NCBI GenBank assembly: GCA_963836905.1
Contig: CAWIKY010000003.1
Location: 124,001-188,000 of the forward strand
Direction: 5' to 3'
Origin: CAWIKY01 sp963836905
Lineage (GTDB): Bacteria; Pseudomonadota; Alphaproteobacteria; Caulobacterales; Hyphomonadaceae
Length of the DNA stretch: 64,000 nucleotides
Numbering within the stretch: position 1 is the first letter of the stretch; every line of letters begins with the position of its first letter. This document shows positions 28,123-37,823 of the stretch, one piece after another. The notes beneath the pieces were generated by a model. It saw nothing but the letters and a program-made list of their open reading frames with translations, made no database searches and was not told the origin of the DNA. The translations under genes were made by a program, and so were the position numbers.

Positions 28123-29106
28123 TCAGGCGTCGGCGAGGATTGCTGCAAACGTTGCCGGATCTGTGTTTCCGCCGGTGAGCACCACCCCGACCGGGCCGTC
28201 ATTGGCGGGTTCGAAGCTGGCCGACAGAACGCGTGCAAGCGCCGCTGCGCCGCCCGGTTCAACAACGATTTTGAGATGCTGGAAGGCAAACCGCATCGCT
28301 GCCTTCACCTCGTCATCGCTGACAGTGTGAATGCCCGTCAGCGTTCGCTGGAGCACACCGAAGGTGAGATGGCCGGGCGTAGGCGTCATCAGCGCATCGC
28401 AGATCGTTTCGGCATCCAGGTCTGCCTTGACCCGTTCGCCGGCTTTCAGCGACCGTTGAAAGTCGTTCATTGCCTCCGGCTCTACGCCGAACAGAGCCGT
28501 CTTGGGCGAGCGGGTTTCGAAGCCCAGTGAAATGCCTGACAGAAGGCCGCCACCACCGAGACAACAATACAAGCTGCCAAGGTTGGTATCGGAAAGATCG
28601 TCCAGCATTTCCATGGCAATACTGCCCTGCCCTGCCATGATGTCGGCATCGTCGTAGGAAGGCACCAGCAAGGCGCCGGTCTCCTCGACGAGCTTGCGCG
28701 CCACGGCTTCGCGGTCATCCGTTCGACGATTGATCGAGACGATTGTACCGCCATCGCGCAGGACGCCCGCCTTCTTGATCGCGGGTGCGTCCTCCGGCAT
28801 CACGATAGTGGCGGGGATGCCGAGCATCGCCGCCGCCCGTGACACACCCTGGGCATGATTGCCGGATGAAAACGCCACGACGCCCTTGTGACGGTCAGCT
28901 ACCGGTACCTGAACGAGCCGGTTATAGGCCCCACGAAACTTGAACGATCCGGTCACCTGAAGAGGTTCACATTTCACGAACACCGGACGACCGACATGTC
29001 TGTCCAGTTCGGAGTTTGTGATCATGGGCGTATGGCGGACAACTCCGCGAATGCGCTTTGCGGCATCGGCAACGTCTTGAAAGATTGGCAGCTTTTCCAT
29101 GATCAT
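28123..29106 (-). CDS. PLP-dependent threonine/serine dehydratase family ammonia-lyase
   Basis: About 327 residues, fold type II PLP enzyme without an ACT domain. The Schiff-base lysine lies in GSFKFRGAYNRL near residue 51, the phosphate-contact loop is FSSGNHAQGVSRAA, and the glycine-rich PLP phosphate loop is CLGGGGLLSGI. Short single-domain members include catabolic threonine dehydratase, serine racemase and threo-3-hydroxyaspartate ammonia-lyase, and I cannot separate these. ATG 29106 overlaps the stop of the upstream lipoprotein gene (TGATG), placing it at the tail of the T2SS transcript. Confidence 0.85.
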   Translation of the reverse strand: MIMEKLPIFQDVADAAKRIRGVVRHTPMITNSELDRHVGRPVFVKCEPLQVTGSFKFRGAYNRLVQVPVADRHKGVVAFSSGNHAQGVSRAAAMLGIPATIVMPEDAPAIKKAGVLRDGGTIVSINRRTDDREAVARKLVEETGALLVPSYDDADIMAGQGSIAMEMLDDLSDTNLGSLYCCLGGGGLLSGISLGFETRSPKTALFGVEPEAMNDFQRSLKAGERVKADLDAETICDALMTPTPGHLTFGVLQRTLTGIHTVSDDEVKAAMRFAFQHLKIVVEPGGAAALARVLSASFEPANDGPVGVVLTGGNTDPATFAAILADA

Positions 29107-29621
29107 CAATCCGGCTGACAGACAAAGACACCGGCGACCGGCACAATCAATTCCCAGCCATCCGGTGATGTGATCCGAATGTTCCCCTCCGGAACGCGTT
29201 GACCGCCAACAAGCGTTTCCCCGGGCAGGAGTGTCAGGGAAACGGGCATTGTTTTACCCGCCGTGGTGAAGGATTGCTCGGTAAATTCCTGACCGAATAC
29301 CCGCCCACCGGTCGATGTCTGAACAAGCGTCTGCATCTTTCCGTCATGCCAGAGCTCGGCTTCGGGCAGAGCGCTGGGCTTGAAGAAGACAAACTTCGGA
29401 TTTTCACGTCGTGTCCAGAGAAACAAACCACATGCGCCCGGCTCAAGCGTTCGCGCGGGGAGCTCCTGGCGGGCAGATGTACCCGATGAAACCGGTATCA
29501 ACCCGCTCGCATCAGTTTGTGTCTGGGGGGATACCTGACACGCACAGAGCAATGCCAGCCCGCCTGCGAGAGACGCACATCGTGCCACTACAGCCGCGCC
29601 CCTAATCGAATGTCCGGACAT
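29106..29621 (-). CDS. Putative lipoprotein of unknown function
   Basis: 171 residues, not assigned to a named family. The N-terminus is basic and then hydrophobic with a lipobox-like LALLCAC, so export and lipidation are likely. The rest is a small beta-rich domain with ELPARTLEPGACGLFLWTRR and GQEFTEQSFTTAGKTMPVSL. It starts 20 bases inside the end of gspN and its stop overlaps the dehydratase start, so it is the first gene after gspN in the same transcript. A link to secretion is only positional. Confidence 0.7.
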   Translation of the reverse strand: MSGHSIRGAAVVARCASLAGGLALLCACQVSPQTQTDASGLIPVSSGTSARQELPARTLEPGACGLFLWTRRENPKFVFFKPSALPEAELWHDGKMQTLVQTSTGGRVFGQEFTEQSFTTAGKTMPVSLTLLPGETLVGGQRVPEGNIRITSPDGWELIVPVAGVFVCQPD

Positions 29622-30342
29622 AGCTTAGTTCGTCTCCCTGTACCTGAAACCCCAGAAGAATGGCCGCCTGACGGAGTTCAGGACCGGCAGACCTTATCCG
29701 CGTGTTGAACGATCCGCGACCGTCCATGCGCCCGACCAGTTCCACACTGATCGCTTCGCCGCTATCCCCGGTCCCCGAGAGCGACAGTCTTATATCTCCA
29801 TTCTCACAGGACAACGGGCCTTCCAGTTCAGGACCGGCCCACTGATAGCGTACATCGAGGTTTGTCAGAAGATCTGTCCAGACACGCCCATCAGCTTCCA
29901 CGCACGCTCCGTCAGATACGATCAGCCTTGCGATATCGACCGCGTATCGTCCGTCGAGATCCCGGATATCTTCAACGAGACCGACGAGCTCGCTAGTCTG
30001 TCCCGTAGCTCGAAACTCCGAAAGCTGGAGCGAACCGCTTCCTGAAAAGCGCACCTGTCCCTGGGCAACGAGTGATACGCCCGAGAGTGCAAACCGGCTA
30101 TCCAGAGTTCCGCCAATCAGGGGGATGAGTGACTGTTGAAAACGCCCTGTACCCAAAGACTGACGTCCAAGGCGGACATCGCTTGCCTGCCCGTTCCATA
30201 TCGTCCCGGCGGGAGCGGTTATTGCCACAGCCGGAAAGCGCTGCCCGATCCTGTCGGTCACGACCGCAAACGGTGTGAAGGCAAGGAGCGCCACGCATGC
30301 CATGACAGCGAAAACAACAAGCAGCAGAACGAAACGTTTCAC
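29602..30342 (-). CDS. gspN: Type II secretion system protein N
   Basis: 246 residues. Inner-membrane-anchored periplasmic T2SS component. GTG start at 30342 (overlapping the gspM stop as GTGA); one N-terminal membrane helix (FVLLLVVFAVMACVALLAF), then a beta-rich domain with PAGTIWNGQASDVRLG and the IPLIGGTLDSRFALSG segment typical of GspN. A second cysteine-containing segment (DGACVEADGRVW, PLSCENGDIRL) could form a disulfide. It ends the gsp series. Confidence 0.87.
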   Translation of the reverse strand: MKRFVLLLVVFAVMACVALLAFTPFAVVTDRIGQRFPAVAITAPAGTIWNGQASDVRLGRQSLGTGRFQQSLIPLIGGTLDSRFALSGVSLVAQGQVRFSGSGSLQLSEFRATGQTSELVGLVEDIRDLDGRYAVDIARLIVSDGACVEADGRVWTDLLTNLDVRYQWAGPELEGPLSCENGDIRLSLSGTGDSGEAISVELVGRMDGRGSFNTRIRSAGPELRQAAILLGFQVQGDELSYVRTFD

Positions 30343-30827
30343 GATCTGGGATCGCCGAATGTCACGCTGCCGCGAAGACTGGTGCCCGCTTCCACCCGGG
30401 CAAGACTGCTGCGGATGACTACCAGTCCATTGCGGTCTTCCAAACCGGCCAGCCATCCGAACGTCACGAGCGGGTCAGCATCATCGAACCAGAGCGTCAG
30501 CGATCCATCGGAGCCGGGCTGCAAGCGACTGATTTGCAAGCCGGAAGCCTCCGCGGAACGGCTGAGGGTCAATTCGAGGCTTTCGCCAGTGTCTGCGTTG
30601 ACTGCCGATGGCACCGCTGCTGACGGTCTTGCCTGCAATTGCATCACGCCCTGCTCGACGCCGGCATGCAACGCCATCATCCGCTGAAGTTCGCCACCTG
30701 CTCTCTCATGCGCCTTCATCAGCGGCACGAAAAGAAACTGGAAAAGAGTCAGCAACAACGCCAGCAGCGCGGCCACAGCAATCAGCGCCTGCTCGCGCGG
30801 CTCACGTTCATTCCACCAATTCATCAT
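30339..30827 (-). CDS. gspM: Type II secretion system protein M
   Basis: 162 residues. Inner-membrane platform subunit pairing with GspL. Cytoplasmic N-terminus WWNEREPREQALIAVAALLALLLTLFQFLF gives the family pattern WxxLxxREQ followed by one membrane helix (about residues 14-35), then a periplasmic ferredoxin-like domain with EASGLQISRLQPGSDG. The position between gspL and gspN and 4-base overlaps on both sides support the call. Confidence 0.88.
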   Translation of the reverse strand: MMNWWNEREPREQALIAVAALLALLLTLFQFLFVPLMKAHERAGGELQRMMALHAGVEQGVMQLQARPSAAVPSAVNADTGESLELTLSRSAEASGLQISRLQPGSDGSLTLWFDDADPLVTFGWLAGLEDRNGLVVIRSSLARVEAGTSLRGSVTFGDPRS

Positions 30828-32021
30828 CGCCCGGCTCCGATCATGACATCACCGGTAATCAGCCCGCCCGATTGACGCGACGCGCCGAGTTCGAGAATCA
30901 GTCCGAATTGGTCGAATGCCTGCTTGAGCGCTTCGCGTGGTTCATAGCCCGCAAATCGCAAGGTTGCCGTCATCTGGCCTACGTCCGCATTATAACTGAT
31001 CGCCGACAATTCCACACCTTCAGTGGCGGCGATGGCCGCAAAAAGCTGCGCTACCAGATCGGTGAACCCGGGAGCCTCTCCGCCCCGTGCGCTTAAAGCG
31101 AGGTCTGATCGTATCCGCGCCACCGGGTCGACGGGAATGTTGCCGGAAGGATAGATCGTCCGATAGGACTCGATGGCTTCAGCATACAAAGCGTCCGCGC
31201 GGCTGCTCATCTGCCAGCTAGTCATTGCCAGCCCGAGCGTCCAGACAAGTATCAGCGCTGCAGCCAGTCCGAGCGTGAGTTTCCAGGGACCGGGTGCCAG
31301 TCGCAGCGATGCTCTTCGCTTGTAAGCACCTTGCCGCAGGTCAATCCCGCTGCCTGCGCCAAGACTGCGCAAGACAGTTGTCACATAGTCAACGGGCGAC
31401 GTTCTGTCCCCAAGGCGAGCCGTGACGGCTGCCGGGAATTCGAGGTCTGCAAGCGGTGTTGTTTCAAGACGGATATTGTCGAGAGACTTTTCCTGCAGGA
31501 CGCCTGCGAGGATGTCGCGGTCGTTGAGCGGCGTCGAACGTCATGATGCTGTCGTCCAGCGCCAGATAGGCAAACTCGTTAGACAGATGCAGAGACGGAG
31601 AGGGTCCGCCTGCAAACAGGGATGGAGCGGGAACAAGCCGTGCATGGCTCAGCCCGTGCGCGTCGAGCCAGTTGAGCCAGCCCTGCATCCGCGTTCGCGA
31701 ACAGATAGCCACCCAGCGGCGGTCGGCATTGTCCGGCCGCGCCTCATGAGCAATGTGCAGCTGATCCAGCGGCTCGGCGAGATCGTCTTCGACCTGAAAC
31801 AACAAGGATGTCCGCAGGTCGGTCGATGACTTCGCGCGGCTGGACGGTCGTCTGATCATTACATCCAGACCGCTTACCAGAACAGTTGTGTCCAGCTCGT
31901 CCGCACGTTCGGGCAACTGGCCCGCGTCACCGGTCACCGTCGCGTCCCCATCGCTCACGACATACCAGTCCACAGGTGGACCGGCTGCCTCAGGCGGCAT
32001 GAAGACGATCAACCTGGTCAT
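30824..32021 (-). CDS. gspL: Type II secretion system protein L, one frameshift
   Basis: About 398 residues when corrected. Couples the cytoplasmic ATPase GspE to the inner-membrane platform. The N-terminal half starts MTRLIVFMPPEAAG at 32021, with VDWYVVSDGDA and the actin-like domain, and ends in LALDDSIMTFDA. After a break near 31530 the frame resumes with LNDRDILAGVLQEKSL, then the membrane helix (LGLAAALILVWTLGLAM) and the periplasmic domain with EGVELSAISYNADVGQM. The break is one extra base in a CC pair. Start overlaps gspK by 4 bases. Confidence 0.85.
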
Positions 32022-33022
32022 TCGTCTGCTCCTAGACGTCGGCGGACAAGTTGCGCGCTGCTTGCGGCATCGATTTCGAAGAGCGCATAAAAGGGCGTTT
32101 GGACGTCCAGATAGACCACCTCTCCCCGCATGTCGAACCATGTAGACGTGTCGCTCAAAACATCGTCATAGCGGTTCTCGGGGGCAATCGCGGCAAGCGA
32201 TGGCGCTTCAAGAAACTCTGCAACCGTGCGCCCGGGCTCCCCTTCCTCGAACAACAGTCCGGTCAGGGTTTCGAGGGAGACCAGGTCTGCAAATACCGGG
32301 ACCAGCAATGGGGATTGCCACGGCTCCATCGTATTGATGTTGAACGGCCCGATCCGCGTATCCGGGTGGGCGCAAAGGAAGGGCGCGATTCGTTGAACCA
32401 GAGCCGCGTCATAGCCACGGACCGCGCGCAGTTCGCTCAGGGCGACCATTGGCGCATCTGCTGCCGCATACGGCGTCGCGCCGCTTGCATAAAAGGCCGT
32501 CTCGGCCCCGAATGGACGCGGACCTGTATCTTCATCTACCCAGTCAGCTGCCGTATCGACCAAAGTGCTTACATCATTGCGGTCCACACCAACTGCAATC
32601 AGAAGGCGCTCGTAAAACTGGGCAGGGTCTGGCTGGTTCTGTTCAACCGCTTCCTGAGCAGACACCGCCAGCGAATTGATATTGAAGCAGTTTGACGCAT
32701 CCGCAACGGTCACGGCGATGCGTCCGGCCTCGATCGGGAAGACGATGGGCTGTCCCAGACCGGGCGTAGAGCGGGTAAATTTCCCTTCCACCGCACCTGC
32801 CGATTGCGTCAGCAGCGACGCGGCCAGAGCTTCCGCACCAAGCACATGCCAGCCTGTCTGCGCTCTCGCTTCGCCAAGTGTTGCCGATTTGACGGCTTGC
32901 AGACCCGCCCGCTGCAGCGTGACCGCAATAATGGACAGTGTGGCGACAATCAGCAGCGCGATGAGAAGCGCAGCGCCGGACTCTCCAGTCCGTTCTGGAT
33001 TGCCGAGCGCCCGTTTGCTCAT
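32018..33022 (-). CDS. gspK: Type II secretion system minor pseudopilin K
   Basis: 334 residues. Tip pseudopilin, the largest of the GspI-J-K complex. The prepilin leader GNPERTGESG precedes AALLIALLIVATLSIIAVTLQ; as usual for GspK the +5 glutamate is absent. The long globular domain has CFNINSLAVS and the DDVLSDTSTWFDMRGEV stretch near the C-terminus. Starts 4 bases inside gspJ. Confidence 0.9.
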   Translation of the reverse strand: MSKRALGNPERTGESGAALLIALLIVATLSIIAVTLQRAGLQAVKSATLGEARAQTGWHVLGAEALAASLLTQSAGAVEGKFTRSTPGLGQPIVFPIEAGRIAVTVADASNCFNINSLAVSAQEAVEQNQPDPAQFYERLLIAVGVDRNDVSTLVDTAADWVDEDTGPRPFGAETAFYASGATPYAAADAPMVALSELRAVRGYDAALVQRIAPFLCAHPDTRIGPFNINTMEPWQSPLLVPVFADLVSLETLTGLLFEEGEPGRTVAEFLEAPSLAAIAPENRYDDVLSDTSTWFDMRGEVVYLDVQTPFYALFEIDAASSAQLVRRRLGADE

Positions 33023-33630
33023 CGGGTTTGTCCGGCTGCAAACGACCAGTCGAGCCGACTTCCATCCTCGCGTTCCAGAACAAGCCGGACAATGGAGGGC
33101 GCTCCGCCGTTACCGCCAGCGCTTCTTGCATCCCAGACAGCGGTTTCGCGATTGCCTGAAAGAAACGAGATTTGAACGTCCGCAAGGTCTTCAAGAAGGC
33201 GCGTTGTGAACGTCGCCGTTCCGTTCACACCGTCCGGAGCGATACGCACATCCCGTTCAAGCCCGCCATTTGCGACGCGGTATCGAATGGCTATGAGACC
33301 GCTCCGGTCATCAGCGAGACCGGGATTGGTCCAGCCATCGCGCACGAAGGCCATCAGAATGTCAGGATCACGCACTCCTCCGCCTGCGAAACTGGTGGGA
33401 AGGTCGATGCCGGTACGGTCGATGAAGTTGCGCGGAACCCATTGACGAAGGTCATCGCGGATCACTCCGTGTGCACGGCGCAGGGCATCGCTTTGTTCGA
33501 CTGATTCCAGAAGGACAGTCCGACTGTTGACCGCGGTGGTCAGCATTGCCCCGCCAGTAAGGCTCAGAAGCGAGACCACGAATAACGCCACGAGAACTTC
33601 CACAAGCGAAAACCCGCTATCGTTCTTCAT
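33019..33630 (-). CDS. gspJ: Type II secretion system minor pseudopilin J
   Basis: 203 residues. Minor pseudopilin with a short six-residue leader MKNDSG followed by FSLVEVLVALFVVSLLSLT, including the +5 glutamate. The globular domain has ADDRSGLIAIRYRVANGGLERDV and RLVLEREDGSRLDWSFA. ATG 33630 overlaps the reconstructed gspI stop (CCATGA). The frame remains open upstream to 34041 only because of the frameshift in gspI. Confidence 0.9.
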   Translation of the reverse strand: MKNDSGFSLVEVLVALFVVSLLSLTGGAMLTTAVNSRTVLLESVEQSDALRRAHGVIRDDLRQWVPRNFIDRTGIDLPTSFAGGGVRDPDILMAFVRDGWTNPGLADDRSGLIAIRYRVANGGLERDVRIAPDGVNGTATFTTRLLEDLADVQISFLSGNRETAVWDARSAGGNGGAPSIVRLVLEREDGSRLDWSFAAGQTR

Positions 33631-34041
33631 GGCGTCGCTCTCAGACTTGCGAGGCTTGCCAGTACCTGGCCGTCTGCTTCGGTCGAAACGGCGACTTCGA
33701 TCCGCTTGAGTCCATACTGTCCTAGTATCTGTAATTACCCGTTTCCAGTAAAAGGTCTGGCCTCCCATTGGTACGGTGCCGGATGTCTCGCCCAGAACAA
33801 GCACCCTGTCATTACGCGATTGTACCGTCAGATTTTCAGCAACGAACCCCGCATAGGTTCGCAATTCGAGATCCGCAGCCATTCGCAGGTTTTGAGTCAC
33901 GAGGCCCAGCGCTGCGGTGGCAGCTATGCCCAATACCGCCAGCGCAACCATCGCCTCGACAAGGCTGAAGCCGGCCTCTGACGGCCTTTGCTCGGAACAG
34001 CTAGCTCGACGGGACAAGATCGATCTCACCGGAGCGCGCAA
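33627..34041 (-). CDS. gspI: Type II secretion system minor pseudopilin I, one frameshift
   Basis: About 137 residues when corrected. Leader ending SEAG, then FSLVEAMVALAVLGIAATAALGL, with TQNLRMAADLELRTYAGFVAEN and GQTFYWKRVITDT. One extra base in the CC at 33721-33722 shifts the frame; after it the correct frame reads QYGLKRIEVAVSTEADGQV and ends in TGA overlapping gspJ. Start is uncertain: ATG 34041 overlaps gspH by 41 bases and gives an unusually long leader of 23 residues, and a TTG at 34017 is an alternative. Confidence 0.82.
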
Positions 34042-34537
34042 CGTTGAGGGTCATATCCACCCGCTCTCCTGCCAGCTTCAGCCGGGTCTGCGTGGCGATC
34101 CCTGACGGGTCAAACCAGATATCAGGACGGAAAGCGGCGGTAGCCTCATCCGTCGAGGTCCTGCGATCTGATAGATCAACAGTTACAGGAACCGGACCGC
34201 CGAGGATTTCAAGCGACTGAAAACCAGTGTCCCCGTTACCTGAAATGCGTGTTTTCTGATCGGCAATTTCGCGCCATTGTCCATCGCGCCAGACGAGCAC
34301 ACGCGCCCCGTCCTCCCGAATATATACGCCATGCGCCGAACCGCTTGCATAAGCACGCTCTCTTGCGGTCTCGGTCGCCGCAACCAGCGTCGCAGCAAGC
34401 GTATTTGCATCGTCCCCGCGTGTTGGGAGACTTATCACGACGAGGCTCGCGGTCAGGCCCAGTATGAACAGCGCAACCATGATTTCGACGAGACTTACGC
34501 CCGCTTCGTTCCCACAGATGCCTTGCTGTTTTGTCAT
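34001..34537 (-). CDS. gspH: Type II secretion system minor pseudopilin H
   Basis: 178 residues. Leader of 13 residues ending NEAG, then VSLVEIMVALFILGLTASLVVISLP. The +1 residue after the cleavage glycine is valine rather than the usual phenylalanine, which prepilin peptidases tolerate. The globular domain has VYIREDGARVLVWRDGQWREI, with DVRP-like SGIATQTRLKLAGERVDM at the end, matching the GspH C-terminal strand. 4-base overlap with gspG. Confidence 0.87.
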   Translation of the reverse strand: MTKQQGICGNEAGVSLVEIMVALFILGLTASLVVISLPTRGDDANTLAATLVAATETARERAYASGSAHGVYIREDGARVLVWRDGQWREIADQKTRISGNGDTGFQSLEILGGPVPVTVDLSDRRTSTDEATAAFRPDIWFDPSGIATQTRLKLAGERVDMTLNVARSGEIDLVPSS

Positions 34538-35052
34538 TGCTGCCAGTTGCCGATATCGGCGTTGAGCTCTTCGCCGCCGGGACGACCATCAGCGCCCAGA
34601 GAATATATCTCGATCCGCGCGCGTTCACCCGGATAGGCGTACTGGTAGGCGTTGCCCCACGGGTCTTGCGGCAAACGCGAAACATAACCGCCGGGACGAT
34701 AGCGTTCGGCATTGCGTGTATCGGCAGGTTCACTGACGAGTGCAGCCAACCCATCATTGCCATCCGGATAGTCGAGCATGTCCAGCCGGTACTGTTCGAG
34801 CGCTGTCTCTAGCGTTGCGATATCGGAGCGTGCTTTCTGTATCATCGCTGTGTCGCGGGCAGGCAGGACGTTGATGAGCACGACGGTCGCAAGCAGCCCC
34901 ATGATGAAAACGGCCACCATGATCTCAGTCAGGCTGAAACCGTCATCGCGCTGAGAGGCCCCTGCAGCAGGAGCGGCGACATCATCTTGACGGTCCGGCG
35001 ATCCGGCCGGAAGTGTTTTGGTTGGCGCAAAGGTCAATGGTGATCCTTTCAT
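34534..35052 (-). CDS. gspG: Type II secretion system major pseudopilin G
   Basis: 172 residues. Main subunit of the pseudopilus. FSLTEIMVAVFIMGLLATVVLINVL is preceded by an unusually long leader of about 38 residues ending RDDG, with no internal start codon that would shorten it. Downstream are AMIQKARSDIATLETALEQYRLD and DPWGNAYQYAYPGERARIEIYS with SLGADGRPGGE, the calcium-loop motif of GspG. Gap to gspF is three bases. Confidence 0.92.
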   Translation of the reverse strand: MKGSPLTFAPTKTLPAGSPDRQDDVAAPAAGASQRDDGFSLTEIMVAVFIMGLLATVVLINVLPARDTAMIQKARSDIATLETALEQYRLDMLDYPDGNDGLAALVSEPADTRNAERYRPGGYVSRLPQDPWGNAYQYAYPGERARIEIYSLGADGRPGGEELNADIGNWQQ

Positions 35053-35055
35053 GGT

Positions 35056-36271
35056 TCAGCCGATCACGAACGTGTTCAGCCGCAGGATAGGCAGCATGAT
35101 CGAGAGGACGACGAGCGCCACGATCCCGCCCAGAAAAAGAATGATGAGCGGTTCCAGCAACCCCAGTGCAACAGTCGTGGAGGACTCAAATTCATCTTCC
35201 AGAAATTCGGCGCTCTTGAGCAGCATGACGGGAAGTTGCCCGCCCGCCTCACCGCTTGAGGCTAGCTGTACCATAAGGGACGGAAAGACACCGGTAGATT
35301 TCATGGCTGAACTGATACCGCTCCCTTCGCGAACCTTTACCGAGATCGAATCTACGGCATCGCGAAAAATGCGGTTCGAGAGGCTGCCCTTGGCTGCAGC
35401 CAGACTTTCGAGAACAGGCGCACCGCTGGAGAGAAGAGTAGACAAGGTCCTTGCAAAGCGCGCTGCATTCATCTGGGTCATCATTTTGCCGATCACCGGC
35501 AACCTGAGAAGAATGCCGTCGACCCCGCGTTTGAAGCGCGCGATCTTCAGCGCACGCGTTCCAAGCCAGATTGCCGGAAGCACGGCCAGCAGAAAGGATC
35601 AGACCATAGCCGCGCAAGAAATCCGAGATCCCGATCATCGCCTGCGTCAGCGCAGGCACGTCCTGGTCCATGGTCTGGAACTGCTCGACGACTTTCGGAA
35701 CCACAAATGTCATCAATCCCAGGATCACCACAAGCGCGACGACGACAAGGATCAGCGGGTAGATAAGCGCGGCAAGGATCGTCTGCCTTACCTTGCGTGA
35801 ACGCTCCAGATAATCAGCCAGTCGGCCCATCACCAGACCGAGATCGCCAGACGTTTCCCCGGCTGCGACCGTGGAACTATACAGCTCTCCGAACACATCC
35901 GGGTGCTCGGCCATGGCGTCGGAGAGCCTGTAGCCTTCGGTCACGGATGTGCGAAGGGCAGTAAGAAGCTTGCGGGCGCCCGGCGTTTCGGCCTGTCCTG
36001 CAGCCATGCTGACGGCTTCTTCAACCGGCGTACCGCTTTGAACCAGCATGGCCAGTTGCCGCGTGAACAAGAGCATTGCGGATGCTGAAAGTGGCTTGCG
36101 CCCAATTCCAGATGCACCGCGCCTGGCAAGCGGTTTTCCTTCGGTGATACGCAGAGGCGTAAGTTGACGCATGCGCAGCTCCCGCCTCGCCATGCGCGCG
36201 GTGTCGGCGTCGATGACACCCTTTTCGCGATGTCCGGAGCTATCCAGTGCGAGGTAGTCAAACGCTGCCAA
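35056..36271 (-). CDS. gspF: Type II secretion system inner-membrane protein F, one frameshift
   Basis: About 405 residues when corrected. Polytopic platform protein. The first part begins AAFDYLALDSSGHREKGVIDADTARMA, with LLFTRQLAMLVQSGTPVEEAVS and GELYSSTVAAGETSGDLGLVM. After an extra base in the GG at 35596-35597 the frame resumes FLLAVLPAIWLGTRALK, with NAARFARTLSTLLSSGAPVLESL and the final EPLIILFLGGIVALVVLSIMLPI helix. Overlaps gspE by 14 bases. Confidence 0.9.
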
Positions 36272-37811
36272 GATTGCCCTCCTCGCTCCGGCAGACGCGC
36301 AAGACCTCTTCCGCTGTCGTCACGCCGCTCAGTACATGACGAACGCCATTGCGCAACAGCGAGTCTGATACCGCGAACGCGGCTGATTCCATGTCCTGTT
36401 CGGACCCGGAGTCATGGATCATTCTCCGCAGGCCTTGATCGACCCGCAACAGTTCAAAAATGCCTGCCCGTCCGTCATAGCCGCTATTACCACAGGTCAT
36501 GCAGCCCTTCGGACGATAAAAAACGTATGGCTCTTTGGAGGCGGCGATGCCCAACGCGGCGAGCTCAATATCCGTTGGGGTATACGGATCCTTGCAGACT
36601 GAACACAGTCTACGCACCAGCCGCTGCGCCAGGACCGCCCGCAGGGTTGAGGACAACAGGAAAGGCTCTATCCCCATGTCGCGAAGCCGGGTGACGGCGG
36701 CGACAGCGCTGTTGGTGTGCACCGTCGAGAGAACCAGATGTCCTGTCAGACTGGCCTGTACGGCGATATCAGCGGTCTCGACGTCTCGTATCTCGCCGAC
36801 CATCACCACGTCCGGGTCTTGACGCAGAATGGCACGCAGGCCCGCTGCAAAAGTGAGCCCGACCTTGGTGTTCACCTGCGTCTGGTTGACCCCGTCCAGA
36901 CTGTATTCGACAGGGTCTTCGACGGTCAGGATATTTCGCGTCTGATTGTTCAGCAAAGTGAGGGCAGAATAAAGCGTGGTCGTCTTGCCGGACCCTGTCG
37001 GCCCTGTCACCAGCACGATACCGTTTGGCTGCGTGAGCACCGTCTTTAATTGCGCCAGCGTGTCCTGCGCCATGCCGAGCTCGGCGAGATCGATGCGCGC
37101 ATGCTCCTTGTCGAGAAGGCGCAAGACAACCCGTTCACCGAACCGCGACGGCAAGGTGGAGACGCGAACGTCGATTGAGCGTCCGCCAAGCGACAACGAA
37201 ATCCGCCCGTCCTGGGGCATCCGCTTTTCGGCAATATCGAGGCGCGCCATAACCTTGATGCGGGATACCAGAAGCGGCGCAAGGCGACGCGAAGGCGTCA
37301 GCACCTCCTGCAAGATCCCGTCGATCCGGTAGCGGATTGCCAGCTTCTCCTCGTAAGGCTCGATATGGACGTCGGACGCCCTGCGTTTGACTGCCTCAAA
37401 GATCAGGCCGTTGATCAGGCGAATGATCGGGGCGTCATCATCAACGTCGAGAAGGTCGGCCGTCTGGGGTATGCCATCAACAAGGCTTGCAAGGTCTTCG
37501 CGGTCTTCCAGACCGCTGGCCTCATATCCATCACTGAGGCTGCGTGAGGCATACACCCGCGACAGAGCCTGATCGAACACCGTCGAACGCATGTGGACGA
37601 TGCGGAAAGGACGACCCGCGACCCGTCTGGCTTCCGGAAGGGAAGATGCACGCGCGCCTTCGCGCATGCCGCACACCAGTTCCCCGTCTTCGATCATCAG
37701 AACCAGGCCGTGTTCCTTGGCGAACGCGTAAGCCAGAACGGATGCTGACAGCTCATGCCCATCAGCTACGGTCTCTCCGGATAGTGTCTGCAGGAAAGCG
37801 GTATCTGTCAT
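36258..37811 (-). CDS. gspE: Type II secretion system ATPase E
   Basis: 517 residues. Cytoplasmic hexameric ATPase that powers pseudopilus assembly. Walker A is LVTGPTGSGKTTTLYSAL near residue 275, followed by the Asp box EDPVEYSLDGVNQTQVN, Walker B DPDVVMVGEIRDVETAD and the His box TGHLVLSTVHTNSAVAAV. A zinc-binding CxxC pair occurs as CSVCKDPY and CMTCGNSGYDGRAGI. The DVHIEPYEEKLAIRYRIDG motif marks the N2 domain. Full length, no frameshift. Confidence 0.95.
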   Translation of the reverse strand: MTDTAFLQTLSGETVADGHELSASVLAYAFAKEHGLVLMIEDGELVCGMREGARASSLPEARRVAGRPFRIVHMRSTVFDQALSRVYASRSLSDGYEASGLEDREDLASLVDGIPQTADLLDVDDDAPIIRLINGLIFEAVKRRASDVHIEPYEEKLAIRYRIDGILQEVLTPSRRLAPLLVSRIKVMARLDIAEKRMPQDGRISLSLGGRSIDVRVSTLPSRFGERVVLRLLDKEHARIDLAELGMAQDTLAQLKTVLTQPNGIVLVTGPTGSGKTTTLYSALTLLNNQTRNILTVEDPVEYSLDGVNQTQVNTKVGLTFAAGLRAILRQDPDVVMVGEIRDVETADIAVQASLTGHLVLSTVHTNSAVAAVTRLRDMGIEPFLLSSTLRAVLAQRLVRRLCSVCKDPYTPTDIELAALGIAASKEPYVFYRPKGCMTCGNSGYDGRAGIFELLRVDQGLRRMIHDSGSEQDMESAAFAVSDSLLRNGVRHVLSGVTTAEEVLRVCRSEEGNLGSV

Positions 37812-37823
37812 AAGCTCCGCGGC

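Noticed and set aside
33019..34041. A 340-codon open frame that looks like a GspI-GspJ fusion
   Set aside because: The true GspI C-terminus reads through in another frame after the indel at 33721, and GspJ has its own ATG at 33630 and leader. Two genes, not a fusion.
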